Made by a program: the position numbers and the translations under genes. From the NCBI RefSeq assembly GCF_014649875.1, contig NZ_BMTW01000004.1, forward strand, positions 397,179-461,178: DNA of 64,000 bases, in the 5' to 3' direction. Under the pieces are notes generated by a model. That model was not told the DNA's origin. It was given only the letters and a program-made list of their open reading frames with translations, and searched no databases. Source of the DNA: Streptomyces rubiginosohelvolus. Lineage in GTDB: Bacteria > Actinomycetota > Actinomycetes > Streptomycetales > Streptomycetaceae. Below are positions 8,293-16,355 of this stretch, piece by piece (within the stretch, counting starts at the first letter, position 1; each line of letters opens with the position of its first letter).

Positions 8293-8985
8293 TCAGAGGA
8301 AGCGGAGGGAGAGCGGGGGCCCGCGCCGGGAGATGGCGTGCAGGGCGAGAAGGTCCTGGGGGCGGCGGCCGGCCCGGCGCCGGGTGCGTCGCCGGGCGGG
8401 CGGCACCGGGGCGGGCGGCGTCGCGGACCACAGGCCCCAGGCGGTCCGCAGCGGGGCGCGGACGAACAGCACCAGGCAGCGGCCCAGCCGGGCGAGGGCG
8501 ACCTCGCCGCGCCACAGCCACCAGCCGCAGACCAGCCCGGCCAGCGCGTGGGCGACGGCCATGCCGAGGGTGAACACCGTCCCGTCGAAGGCGGCCAGAA
8601 GCCCCATCAGGTCCGACGAGCCGCCGATCGGGACCTCGTGCGCGGAGTGGCCCATCGTCCCCGCCCCATGGTGTCCACCGCCCGCGTGGTGCGCGCCGGC
8701 GCCGGACGGCAGCCAGGATCCGGCACCGGAGAAGAAGGCGTGCAGCCCCAACTGGCCCAGGACATGGGCGGCGACGGTCGCCGGAGCGCTCCGTTCCCGC
8801 GCGGCGAGCCACCATCCCGCCCCGCACACCGGCAGCAGCGCGGCGGCCTGGACGAGCAGGGGCAGGGGCGCGCCGGACATCAGCGCGTGGCCGAGCCCGG
8901 ACACGGCGACGCACACGACCGCGAACAGCGCGGTGCGCCCGAGTCGGAGTGCGGTTCCGGCTCCCATGGCAGCCATGGCAGCCAT
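8293..8985 (-). CDS. Integral membrane protein with a histidine-rich loop
   Basis: 230 residues from ATG 8985; ATG 8967 and ATG 9067-9069 are in-frame alternatives, but the last overlaps the Crp-like palindrome. Hydrophobic segments: LFAVVCVAVSGLGHALMSG, LLVQAAALLPVCGAGWWLA, VAAHVLGQLGLHAFFSGAG, and after the loop LGMAVAHALAGLVCGWWLW. Between TM3 and TM4 lies AHHAGGGHHGAGTMGHSAH, which could bind copper, nickel or zinc. The C-terminus is basic and cytoplasmic by the positive-inside rule. I do not recognise a named family. It lies between an ECF sigma gene and a divergent haem reductase-like gene, which fits a metal or redox role. Confidence 0.65.
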   Translation of the reverse strand: MAAMAAMGAGTALRLGRTALFAVVCVAVSGLGHALMSGAPLPLLVQAAALLPVCGAGWWLAARERSAPATVAAHVLGQLGLHAFFSGAGSWLPSGAGAHHAGGGHHGAGTMGHSAHEVPIGGSSDLMGLLAAFDGTVFTLGMAVAHALAGLVCGWWLWRGEVALARLGRCLVLFVRAPLRTAWGLWSATPPAPVPPARRRTRRRAGRRPQDLLALHAISRRGPPLSLRFL

Positions 8986-9065
8986 GGTGCCAGCCGTACC
9001 CACCCCGGCGAGAAGAGCACCAGATGCCGAAACAACGGGAGTTCGCCTCGTTTGCCCCACCAGCA

Positions 9066-9089
9066 CCATGTGTGATCCATGTCACATGG
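9066..9089. promoter_or_regulatory. Crp-type operator in the divergent promoter region
   Basis: TGTGATCCATGTCACA (9071-9086) is a perfect match to the Crp consensus TGTGA-n6-TCACA and to the streptomycete form GTG-n6-GNCAC. Two flanking bases on each side extend the palindrome to CCATGTG...CACATGG. It sits between the minus-strand membrane protein gene and the ferric-reductase-like gene at 9203. Confidence 0.65.
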
Positions 9090-9202
9090 CGCTGCGGGGA
9101 ACTTTCCCTGCCCGCCGCCCGACTGCTCCAACAACGCGTCTGCGTACGCCTCGTGGCCCGGGGCCGCCGCATCCGCCCCCATCCCCGCCCCGAAGAGGCC
9201 GC

Positions 9203-10216
9203 ATGACGAACCCGCCCCCCGCCCCCGAACCGGCAGCGGCCGCCGAGGCGCCCGAAAGCACCGCATCCGGCGATCCGCAGGTCCCCGGCCCCCGGCGGGC
9301 GGGAGAGCCGAGACGGCCGACGCTCCGCTCCGACCTGCGGGCCTCGTGGCCCGACGGTCTGGTGGCGCTCGTCATTACCGCCGCGGTCTTCGTCCTGCTC
9401 TACATACGCATCCGCAACAAGACCTCCTCCACGGTCACCGTGATGCCGTTCATGGCCGACGCGGGCGGCTTCTGGATGTACTTCCTCAGCCAGGCGTTCG
9501 GCTGGTCCGCCCTGCTCTGGGCCTGGGGCACGGTCGTCCTCGGCCTGATGCTGTCCGGGCCGCGGCCCTCCCGCCTTCCGCTGTCGGGCCCCCGGCTGGA
9601 ACGCCTGCACCGCACCACGAGCCTCAACACCATCGCCCTGATCGCCGCCCACGCCCTGCTCTTCGCGGCCGAACTGGTCCGGCACGACACGGCCACCTGG
9701 AACTCCGCCGTCGCCACCGCCTTCGTGGAGGCCTTCGTGCCCGGCGGCTACGACTCCGGGACCGGGCGAATCGCCATCCCCGTCGGCCAGGCGGCGCTCT
9801 ACCTCGCGATCCCGCTCGGCCTGCTCTTCTACGTACGCCACCGCATCGGCCCCAAGACCTGGCGGGTCCTGCACCGGTGCGTGATCGTCGTGTACGTCCT
9901 CAGCGTCTGGCACACCCTGCTGTACGGGACCAACGTCTGGTACGACGGCTGGTTCCGGACCAGCGTCTGGCTGCTCCAGATCCCGATCGCGGCCCTGCTG
10001 CTCCTGCGGCTGCTGCGGCCCGCCCGGCGCTCCGAGAAACTGCCGGGCAGGCCCGGGGAGACCGCCAAGGCCCGGACAGGATGGGCGCTGCGGCTGGGCG
10101 GCCGGCTCGCGGTGGTGGCGATCGTGGTGGCCCTGGTCGCCGTCGTGGCCAGCGGCAGGGACGGCGGGCGCAGCGTGCCCCCGGACGACACCTCCTCCAC
10201 CCACAACCACGACTGA
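9203..10216 (+). CDS. Ferric reductase-like transmembrane haem protein
   Basis: 337 residues. A Pro/Ala-rich cytoplasmic N-terminus of about 50 residues precedes a six- or seven-TM domain. Two pairs of histidines suited to bind haem across the membrane are visible: RLERLHRT and IALIAAHALLF in one region, WRVLHRC and VLSVWHTLLYG in another. This is the pattern of the ferric reductase/NOX/YedZ domain, but no FAD or NADPH-binding domain follows, so an external partner would supply electrons. A final TM (VVAIVVALVAVVAS) and a Thr/His-rich tail end the protein. ATG 9203 is 114 bases after the Crp-like site. Confidence 0.8.
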   Translation: MTNPPPAPEPAAAAEAPESTASGDPQVPGPRRAGEPRRPTLRSDLRASWPDGLVALVITAAVFVLLYIRIRNKTSSTVTVMPFMADAGGFWMYFLSQAFGWSALLWAWGTVVLGLMLSGPRPSRLPLSGPRLERLHRTTSLNTIALIAAHALLFAAELVRHDTATWNSAVATAFVEAFVPGGYDSGTGRIAIPVGQAALYLAIPLGLLFYVRHRIGPKTWRVLHRCVIVVYVLSVWHTLLYGTNVWYDGWFRTSVWLLQIPIAALLLLRLLRPARRSEKLPGRPGETAKARTGWALRLGGRLAVVAIVVALVAVVASGRDGGRSVPPDDTSSTHNHD

Positions 10217-10291
10217 CGGGCCGCCGGACCCCCGGGGCCTCTCGGGCACCAGGGACGAGTGCTGCCGGCCCGGCGACGTACGCTCGGGGGC

Positions 10292-11161
10292 ATGACCACC
10301 AACGATCTTCCCGTGATCGCCGCCGTCGACGGCTCCACACACAGCCGGCAGGCGCTGGACTGGGCCACCCGCGAAGCCGCGCGGCGCGGACTGCCGCTGC
10401 TGATCGTCCACGTGCGCCCGCTCACCCGGCAGGTCGACGAGGAGACCGGGCGGCGCGAGGCCGAGGCGCTCCTGGCCGAGTCCGTACGCCGGAGCGCGCT
10501 CATCGCCCCGGAGCTGCGGCCCTCCACGCTGGCCCCGCTGGACTTCCCGTCGGCGGCCCTGGTCTCGCTGGGCCGGGACGCGTCGATGATCGTGGTCGGA
10601 TCGCGCGGGCTCGGCGGCTTCCGCTCGCTGATGATCGGTTCCAACAGCCTCGCCACGGCGTCGATGGCGAGCTGTCCCGTCGTCGTGGTGCAGGACGACC
10701 GCCCCGAGGGGGACGAGGACCGGGGCTCCGACGCGGACGCCTTCACCGACATCGTGGCGGGGGTGGCCGCCGACGAGAGCAGTGAGGCGGTTCTGGAGTT
10801 CGCCTTCGCCACCGCGGCCTCCCGGCCGGGTGCCCGGCTGCGGATCGTCCACGGCTGGACGATGTTCTCCTCGATGCTCGCGGGCGGCCCGGTCCTGGAC
10901 CGGCAGGAGGCGGCGGGGTCCGCCGCCCGGACGCTGGCCGAGCTGACCTCGGGCTGGCACGAGAAGTACCCGCAGGTGGAGATCGTCCGGGAGCCGGTCA
11001 ACGGTTCCGCCTCGCGCACCCTGGTGACCGCGTCGGCGACGGCGGCCCTGACGGTGATCGGCCGCCGCAAGGGCGGCGAGTCGCTCGGGCTCGGGCTGTC
11101 CCCGGTGGCGCAGACGGCGGTCACGCACGCGCTGGGGCCGGTCGCCGTCGTCCCCTGCTGA
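10292..11161 (+). CDS. Universal stress protein, tandem UspA domains
   Basis: 289 residues made of two Usp domains. Domain 1 starts PVIAAVDGSTHSRQALDWA and ends with the ATP-binding loop IVVGSRGLGGFRSLMIGSNS then CPVVVV. Domain 2 starts IVAGVAADESSEAVLEFAF and ends TVIGRRKGGESLGLGLSPV then GPVAVVPC. The glycine-rich G-x2-G-x9-G loop is complete in domain 1 and looser in domain 2. Cytoplasmic protein, usually linked to hypoxia, stationary phase or nutrient stress. Starts at ATG 10292; no obvious operon partner. Confidence 0.92.
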   Translation: MTTNDLPVIAAVDGSTHSRQALDWATREAARRGLPLLIVHVRPLTRQVDEETGRREAEALLAESVRRSALIAPELRPSTLAPLDFPSAALVSLGRDASMIVVGSRGLGGFRSLMIGSNSLATASMASCPVVVVQDDRPEGDEDRGSDADAFTDIVAGVAADESSEAVLEFAFATAASRPGARLRIVHGWTMFSSMLAGGPVLDRQEAAGSAARTLAELTSGWHEKYPQVEIVREPVNGSASRTLVTASATAALTVIGRRKGGESLGLGLSPVAQTAVTHALGPVAVVPC

Positions 11162-11227
11162 GGCTGTTCCGTCTCCGAGGGACGCAGGACTCTTGGCCTG
11201 GCGGGCGGCTTGGCCGAGACTTGACCG

Positions 11228-11719
11228 ATGACACAGCGTGTGGCGCTCGCGACCGTGATGGACCGGCTTGCCATCGATGCGGTGATCACCGGATACGCGG
11301 TGGCCGTCGACGACGGGGCCTGGTCGGACTACGGTGCCCTGTTCACCCCGGACGGCCGCGCGGACTACCGGGGCGCGGGTGGCATGGAGGGCCCGGCCGA
11401 TGAGGTCGCCCGGTGGCTGGAGGAGACGATGCGTCTCTTCCCCGTACGCCAGCACCTGATCGTCAACCGCCGGATCGACCTGGAGGACCTGGGCGGCTAC
11501 ACGGGCGATTGGGCCGAGGTGCGGGCCGACTACCTCAATCCGATGTGCCTGGCCCGGCGGACGGCGAGCGGTCCGGACGCGGACACGCCGGGCAAGGCGG
11601 GTGCCGCCACGCCCGACTTCGTGACCGGCGGCCGCTACACCTTCGCGCTGCACCGCGCCGAGGCGGGCTGGCTGATCCGTACGGTCACCGTCCACGAGAA
11701 GTGGCGCCGGACCCCGTAG
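11228..11719 (+). CDS. NTF2-like (SnoaL/DUF4440-type) protein
   Basis: 163 residues. The first helix-strand unit, LAIDAVITGYAVAVDDGAWSDY followed by LFTPDGRADYRG, is typical of the SnoaL-like/NTF2 superfamily, and the C-terminal GGRYTFALHRAEAGWLIRT with HEKWRRTP completes the cone-shaped fold. Members are ring-hydroxylating dioxygenase small subunits, cyclases, isomerases or ligand-binding proteins. No partner gene nearby narrows the function. Confidence 0.75.
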   Translation: MTQRVALATVMDRLAIDAVITGYAVAVDDGAWSDYGALFTPDGRADYRGAGGMEGPADEVARWLEETMRLFPVRQHLIVNRRIDLEDLGGYTGDWAEVRADYLNPMCLARRTASGPDADTPGKAGAATPDFVTGGRYTFALHRAEAGWLIRTVTVHEKWRRTP

Positions 11720-11882
11720 AGCCTGTCGTCCGAGTGCCGCCTGCCTGGCCCTGGAGCCGTCTGCCGTGCCCCGCTCGGCCCGCGTCCTGTGTCCGGCGGG
11801 GATCACCTCCCCCACACTGGGTATCCAGGGGTCGACGCGGCGGGGCGATCGCCCGCCCGCGCGGGACCGAGGAGGGCACGGC

Positions 11883-13631
11883 ATGCGAATCCGGGGCGGG
11901 CGTCTCCCGGTCGGCAGGAACGCGGCCGACACCTCCGGAAGCGGCGGCTCCGGCACGTCCGGCGGCGCCTCTGGTGACGACACGCCCGGCGGCGTCACGC
12001 CCGGCGGCGGCACATCCGGCGACGGGCCGACTGCGGGCGGCCCGGATTCCACCGGCGCGGGCCGGCTCGCGTCACCCTGGACCCGGGCCGCCGCCCTCCT
12101 GCTCGCCGGGGCACTGCCCGCGCTCGCCTTCCCCGCACCCGGGCTCTGGTGGCTCGCCTACGTGGCCCTGGTCCCCTGGCTGCTGCTGATCCGCACGGCC
12201 CGCACGCCGCGCCGCGCGGTGCTGGACGGGTGGATCGGCGGCATCGGGTTCGTCATCGCCGTGCACCACTGGCTGATGCCGAGCCTCCATGTCTTCATCG
12301 TGCTGCTGGCCGCCCTGCTCGGGCTGCTCTGGGCCCCCTGGGGCCTGCTGGTGTCCCGGCTGCTCGGCGGCTCCCCCTCCGCGCGGCGCGCCGTGGCCGC
12401 CGTGGTCGTCGTGCCCTCCGGGTGGCTGCTGATCGAGCTGGTCCGGTCCTGGGAGGGGCTCGGCGGACCCTGGGGGCTCCTCGGCGCGAGTCAGTGGGAG
12501 GTCTCCCCCGCCCTGCGGGTCGCCTCGGTGGGCGGGGTGTGGCTGGTGAGCCTGCTGGTGCTGGCGGTGAACACCGGTGCGGCGCTGCTGATCGCCGTAC
12601 CCCGCGCCCGTACGGCCGCCGGGGTCGCGCTCCTGGTGTGCGCCCTGTCCGTGACCGCGATGTGGGCCTGGGCGCCCCGGCCCGAGGACGCGGGCACAGT
12701 CAGGATCGCCGTCGTACAGCCGGGGATCGTGGAGGGGCCGGGAAGCGTCGCGCGCCGGCTCGACCGGGGCGAGGAGCTGACCCGTCCGCTGGCGGGCCGG
12801 GGCGTGGACCTGGTGGTGTGGGGCGAGAGCAGTATCGGGGCCGGGGCGTGGGAGAACCCGGAGACCGCGCGGCGGCTGGCGGAGCTGTCCCGGCTGGTCG
12901 GCGCGGACCTGCTGGTCAACGTGGACGCCCGGCAGACGGACGGTACGGGGCGCTCGGGGATCTTCAAGTCGGCCGTGCTCGTCGGTCCTGACGGGCCGAC
13001 CGGGGACCGCTACGACAAGATGCGCCTTGTCCCGTTCGGCGAGTACGTCCCGGCCCGCTCCCTGCTGGGGTGGGCGACCTCCGTGGGCAAGGCGGCGGGC
13101 GAGGACCGGCTGCGCGGCGACCGCCAGGTGGTGATGACCCTGCCGGACGGGGCGCGGGGGCTGCGGATCGGCCCGCTGGTCTGCTTCGAGACGGCGTTCC
13201 CCGACATGAGCCGCAGGCTGGTGCGCGACGGTGCGCAGGTGCTCGTGGCCCAGTCCGCCACCTCGACGTTCCAGGAGAGCTGGGCCCCGGCCCAGCACGC
13301 GTCGCTGGGGGCGCTGCGGGCCGCCGAGAACGGCCGCCCGATGGTCCACGCCACGCTCACCGGGATCAGCGCGGCGTACGGGCCCCGGGGCGAGCGGGCG
13401 GGCCGCCCGCTCGGCACGGACGCGAGCGCGGCGGAGGTCTTCGACCTGCCGCTGGCCCGCGGGGAGACGCTCTACGGGCGGTTCGGCGACTGGCCGGTGT
13501 ACGGGGCGTTCGCGGCGCTCGCCGCGCTGTGCGCCGTCGAGGGGCTGCGGGCGCTCAGGCGGTCTGCTCCACGGCCTCCCGGACCACCCGCTCACACAGC
13601 TCATGGGTCGCCAGGGCGTCCCGGGCGCTGA
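11883..13631 (+). CDS. lnt: Apolipoprotein N-acyltransferase
   Basis: 582 residues. After a 60-residue Gly/Ser/Pro-rich head come six or seven TM segments starting LLLAGALPALAFPAPGLWWL, then an extracytoplasmic nitrilase-like domain. Its catalytic triad is visible: Glu in VVWGESSIG, Lys in YDKMRLVPFGEYVP and Cys in IGPLVCFETAFP. Lnt adds a third acyl chain to the N-terminal Cys of lipoproteins in the membrane. The ATG has GAGGAGG upstream. The 3' end overlaps the convergent oxidoreductase gene by 77 bases. In other actinobacteria this enzyme can be fused or adjacent to a polyprenol phosphomannose synthase; none is seen here. Confidence 0.92.
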   Translation: MRIRGGRLPVGRNAADTSGSGGSGTSGGASGDDTPGGVTPGGGTSGDGPTAGGPDSTGAGRLASPWTRAAALLLAGALPALAFPAPGLWWLAYVALVPWLLLIRTARTPRRAVLDGWIGGIGFVIAVHHWLMPSLHVFIVLLAALLGLLWAPWGLLVSRLLGGSPSARRAVAAVVVVPSGWLLIELVRSWEGLGGPWGLLGASQWEVSPALRVASVGGVWLVSLLVLAVNTGAALLIAVPRARTAAGVALLVCALSVTAMWAWAPRPEDAGTVRIAVVQPGIVEGPGSVARRLDRGEELTRPLAGRGVDLVVWGESSIGAGAWENPETARRLAELSRLVGADLLVNVDARQTDGTGRSGIFKSAVLVGPDGPTGDRYDKMRLVPFGEYVPARSLLGWATSVGKAAGEDRLRGDRQVVMTLPDGARGLRIGPLVCFETAFPDMSRRLVRDGAQVLVAQSATSTFQESWAPAQHASLGALRAAENGRPMVHATLTGISAAYGPRGERAGRPLGTDASAAEVFDLPLARGETLYGRFGDWPVYGAFAALAALCAVEGLRALRRSAPRPPGPPAHTAHGSPGRPGR

Positions 13632-14460
13632 GCGTCTCGCCCCGGCGCACGGCGTCGAGGAAGGCGTGCACACAGGCCTCGATGCCGCGCTGCCGGGCCA
13701 CGGGGACCCAGTCGCCGCGCCGCCGCACCGAGGGCTGGCCCTTGTGGTCGACGATGTCCGCGAGGTTGAGGACCTGGCGCTTGGTGTCCTGGCCGGAGAC
13801 TTCGAGGATCTCCTCGGTCGACCCGTTCAGCCGGTTCATCATGCCGATCGCGGTGAATCCGTCGCCGGACAGCTGGAGCACCACGTGGTGCATCAGGCCG
13901 TCCACGATCCGGGCCCGCACGGTGGTGTGGTCGACGGTGCCCGGGGCCAGGAAACGCAGGGTGTCGACGACGTGGATGAAGTCGTCGAGGATCATCGTCC
14001 GGGGGTCCTCGGGCAGCCCGACCCGGTTCTTCTGCAGGAGGATCAGCTCGCGCGGGTGCTCCGCGCACTGCGCGTAGCCCGGGGCGAAACGGCGGTTGAA
14101 GCCGACGGCGAGGCTGACACCGCGTTCCTCGGCGAGGTTCACCAGCCGCTCGGACTCGGCGTACTCGTAGGCGATCGGCTTGTCGACATAGGTGTGGACG
14201 CCGGCGTCCAGGAGGCGCTCCACGATCTGCGGGTGCACGGCGGTCGGGGCGTGCACGAACGCCGCGTCCAGCCCCGCGTCGAGGAGGGAGTCGAGGGTCT
14301 CGTGACGGCCTTCGGCCGGAACGCGGTGGGCGTCGCCGACCGCCTGGAGCGTGGCCGGTGTGCGGGTCTGCAGGTGCGGTTCGACCCCCGGTACGGCGGT
14401 GAGCACCGGCAGGTACGCCTTCTGCGCGATATCGCCGAGTCCGATGCAACCGATCTTCAC
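13555..14460 (-). CDS. Gfo/Idh/MocA-family oxidoreductase
   Basis: 301 residues from GTG 14460 (GGGAG upstream). N-terminal Rossmann domain: IGCIGLGDIAQKAYLPVL, then VHAPTAVHPQIVERLLDAG and HTYVDKPIAYEYAESERL; the EKP-type motif reads DKP with the catalytic Lys retained. The C-terminal alpha/beta domain follows (FNRRFAPGYAQ, DDFIHVVDTLRFL). Family members are NAD(P)-dependent dehydrogenases of sugars, inositols or biliverdin. Substrate cannot be told from the sequence. It is convergent with lnt and overlaps its 3' end. Confidence 0.9.
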   Translation of the reverse strand: MKIGCIGLGDIAQKAYLPVLTAVPGVEPHLQTRTPATLQAVGDAHRVPAEGRHETLDSLLDAGLDAAFVHAPTAVHPQIVERLLDAGVHTYVDKPIAYEYAESERLVNLAEERGVSLAVGFNRRFAPGYAQCAEHPRELILLQKNRVGLPEDPRTMILDDFIHVVDTLRFLAPGTVDHTTVRARIVDGLMHHVVLQLSGDGFTAIGMMNRLNGSTEEILEVSGQDTKRQVLNLADIVDHKGQPSVRRRGDWVPVARQRGIEACVHAFLDAVRRGETLSARDALATHELCERVVREAVEQTA

Positions 14461-14576
14461 GAGGGTCTCCCTGTCGCCGTGCCGGGCCGCTGTACGCGGC
14501 TGTTCGCGCCCCGGCAGCATACGTCGCCGCCGCCTGGCGCCCGGCTGCCGGTCCGTTCAGAAAACCCCTGGCCAGC

Positions 14577-14603
14577 CCCCTGATCAGGGGTCACGATGAC
14601 CCC
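14577..14603 (+). promoter_or_regulatory. Two overlapping palindromes covering the ribosome-binding site and start codon of the DinB-fold gene
   Basis: CCCCTGATCAGGGG (14577-14590) is a perfect 14-base palindrome, and its last GGGG also starts a second one: GGGGTCA (14587-14593) pairs with TGACCCC (14597-14603) around CGA. The AGGGG ribosome-binding site and the ATG at 14596 fall inside them, so either protein binding or mutually exclusive RNA hairpins could control translation. Confidence 0.5.
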
Positions 14604-15117
14604 CATGACTTTTGCCGAACGCCTTGAACCCCCCATCGACGCCGCCGAACGCCCCATGCTGGAGGGCTGGCTGGACTACCACCGCGAGACGCTCATCGCG
14701 AAATGCGCGGGTCTCACGGACGCGCAGTTGCGGGAGGCGTCCGTGCCGCCCTCCGCGTTCACCCTGCTCGGCCTCGTGCGGCATCTGGCCGAGGTGGAGC
14801 GCTTCTGGTTCCGGGAGATCCTGGCGGGCGAGGAACTCCCGGACCTCTACTCCACCGAGGAGGACCCGGACGCGGACTTCACAGTGTCGGAGACCACCAC
14901 CTGGGCCGAGACGGAGGCCGTCTGGCGGTCGGAGACGGCGGCGGCGCGCGAGAGCGCGGCCGCGTTCGGCCTGGACGACTTCTCCAAGGGCCTCAGTTCG
15001 TCGGGCAAACCGTTCAATCTGCGGTGGATATACACGCACATGATCGAGGAGTACGCCCGGCACAACGGCCACGCCGACCTGGTGCGCGAGCGCGTGGACG
15101 GCGCCACCGGGGTCTGA
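14596..15117 (+). CDS. DinB-fold protein, DUF664 family
   Basis: 173 residues. Four-helix bundle of the DinB/YfiT superfamily: HRETLIAKCAGLTDAQL, LVRHLAEVERFWFREIL and HMIEEYARHNGHADLVRE are the characteristic segments, and the histidines in LVRHLAEVE, HMIEEYARH and the following GHAD are placed to bind a divalent metal. The family includes mycothiol- and bacillithiol-dependent enzymes, so a mycothiol-linked transferase role is possible. ATG 14596 is preferred over 14605 because AGGGG is five bases upstream of it. Confidence 0.88.
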   Translation: MTPMTFAERLEPPIDAAERPMLEGWLDYHRETLIAKCAGLTDAQLREASVPPSAFTLLGLVRHLAEVERFWFREILAGEELPDLYSTEEDPDADFTVSETTTWAETEAVWRSETAAARESAAAFGLDDFSKGLSSSGKPFNLRWIYTHMIEEYARHNGHADLVRERVDGATGV

Positions 15118-15264
15118 CCTCCCCGAGCCGTCGGCGGACGCTGCCGGACGTCGGTGGCTCCCGGTCAGCAGGGTGCGGGGCGCCGCGCTGACCGGGTCAC
15201 TCGTGCGGGCTGTTCCCCGCCCACCGGGCCCCCCGGGGCCGGGCCGCACCGCAGAGTTGGCCGG

Positions 15265-15741
15265 GTGCAGAGAACCAGAATCACCGCGAAACTCCTGGTC
15301 GGGTTAGCGGTCACCGCCGTCTCCGGATGCGTCTCGGTGGCGCCCGGGACCGTTTCTTCCCCGCCGCCCGGTCCGGGAGCCACCGGGCCCGCCCAGGACG
15401 TGGCTCCGCAGATCGTGCAGCCTCCCGCACGTGAGGGGCTGGAGGTCGTGCCGGATCCGAGCGGGCCGCCCGCGCGGCCGTCCTCCCCCGCGCCTCCGGC
15501 CGCCGGCTCCCCCACGGAGACACGACGCGCCGGGCCGGCGGGGGCCGCCAGGCCGCCCGAGCGCGGGGACCCGCCGCCGCGGCGGGCGCCCGACCGGGCC
15601 CCGAGGGTCCCGTCCGTCACGGTGCCCGCCCTGCCACGCGTCCCCGGCGGCGCGGACGTCTGTGCGCTCGGCCGGGGGTACGGCGGCTGGCCCGCGGGCA
15701 GCCCGCAGGCCCGCATCTGCTCGGAGGCGTACGGCCGCTGA
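15265..15741 (+). CDS. Small Pro-rich lipoprotein with a TTA codon
   Basis: 158 residues from GTG 15265. Signal peptide RTRITAKLLVGLAVTA ends in a lipobox AVSGC. The mature chain is very rich in Pro, Ala, Arg and Gly and likely unstructured, then closes with a short conserved-looking segment DVCALGRGYGGWPAGSPQ and a second Cys. Codon 14 (15304-15306) is TTA, read in Streptomyces only by the bldA leucyl-tRNA, so translation may be restricted to developing cultures. I know no function. Confidence 0.7.
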   Translation: MQRTRITAKLLVGLAVTAVSGCVSVAPGTVSSPPPGPGATGPAQDVAPQIVQPPAREGLEVVPDPSGPPARPSSPAPPAAGSPTETRRAGPAGAARPPERGDPPPRRAPDRAPRVPSVTVPALPRVPGGADVCALGRGYGGWPAGSPQARICSEAYGR

Positions 15742-15758
15742 CGCTCCTGCGTTCCTGG

Positions 15759-15785
15759 CCCCCGGGGCCTGCGGGGCCCCGGGGG
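15759..15785. terminator. Bidirectional hairpin between convergent genes
   Basis: An 11-base stem CCCCCGGGGCC/GGCCCCGGGGG with a five-base loop fills the gap between the lipoprotein gene and the convergent TPR-like gene. Confidence 0.6.
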
Positions 15786-16259
15786 TCACTGCTCCCGCAG
15801 GCGGAGCTCCAGGCGGTCGATGGCGGCGCGGACCCCGCCGCCGTACCCGTCGTCCGCGAGGGACTCGGCCGCGGCGCGGGCCCGATGGAGGTGGATACGG
15901 GCGGAGTCGGGGCGCTGGAGCTTGAGGTAGTCGGCCGCGAGGTTGAGGTGCAGCGAGGGGTAGAACGCCCGGACGGCCGGAAGGTCCCGGTGCTCCGCCG
16001 CCCGCCCGCCGCCCGCACCCTCGGCGGCCGTCAGGGCGCGCAGGTCCCAGGCCAGCTCGTCGCCGGGGTCGTCCTGGGTGTCGGCCATGTAGTGCGCGAG
16101 GGTGCAGCGGTGCAGGGCGTCGCCGTCCGCTCCGAGCTCCGACCAGAGCGCGCCGAAGCGGTTGCGGGCCTCCTCCCGGTCACCTCCGTGGAGCAGCATG
16201 ATCGCCTGGCCGATCCTGGTCATGACGGCGTCCTCCGACGCCTCCTGCTGCTCCACCAC
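15786..16259 (-). CDS. TPR-like helical protein of unknown function
   Basis: 157 residues from GTG 16259, with GAGGAG six bases upstream. The chain is mostly paired helices: TRIGQAIMLLHGGDREEARNRFGALWSEL, ALHRCTLAHYMADTQ, FYPSLHLNLAADYLKLQRPDSARIHLHRARAAAESL. The last resembles a tetratricopeptide repeat (Asn/Leu/Ala/Tyr pattern). No catalytic motif and no export signal. Similar cytoplasmic proteins are common in streptomycetes and are annotated only as TPR-containing. Confidence 0.75.
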   Translation of the reverse strand: MVEQQEASEDAVMTRIGQAIMLLHGGDREEARNRFGALWSELGADGDALHRCTLAHYMADTQDDPGDELAWDLRALTAAEGAGGGRAAEHRDLPAVRAFYPSLHLNLAADYLKLQRPDSARIHLHRARAAAESLADDGYGGGVRAAIDRLELRLREQ

Positions 16260-16355
16260 TGCGCTCTCCTCGTCGCCCGTCCGGCCGGTCACCCGTCCGT
16301 CCGACGCTAACGCCGGGCTTCCGCATAACCGGTCAGACACGGGCGGCGGGCCACA

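Noticed and set aside
8111..12052. Minus-strand open frame of more than 1300 codons across several plus-strand genes
   Set aside because: It crosses genes with clear domains on the other strand and has no recognisable motif.
15345..15590. The Pro/Arg-rich middle of the lipoprotein as a possible frameshift
   Set aside because: The lipobox, the Pro-rich region and the conserved-looking end stay in one frame.
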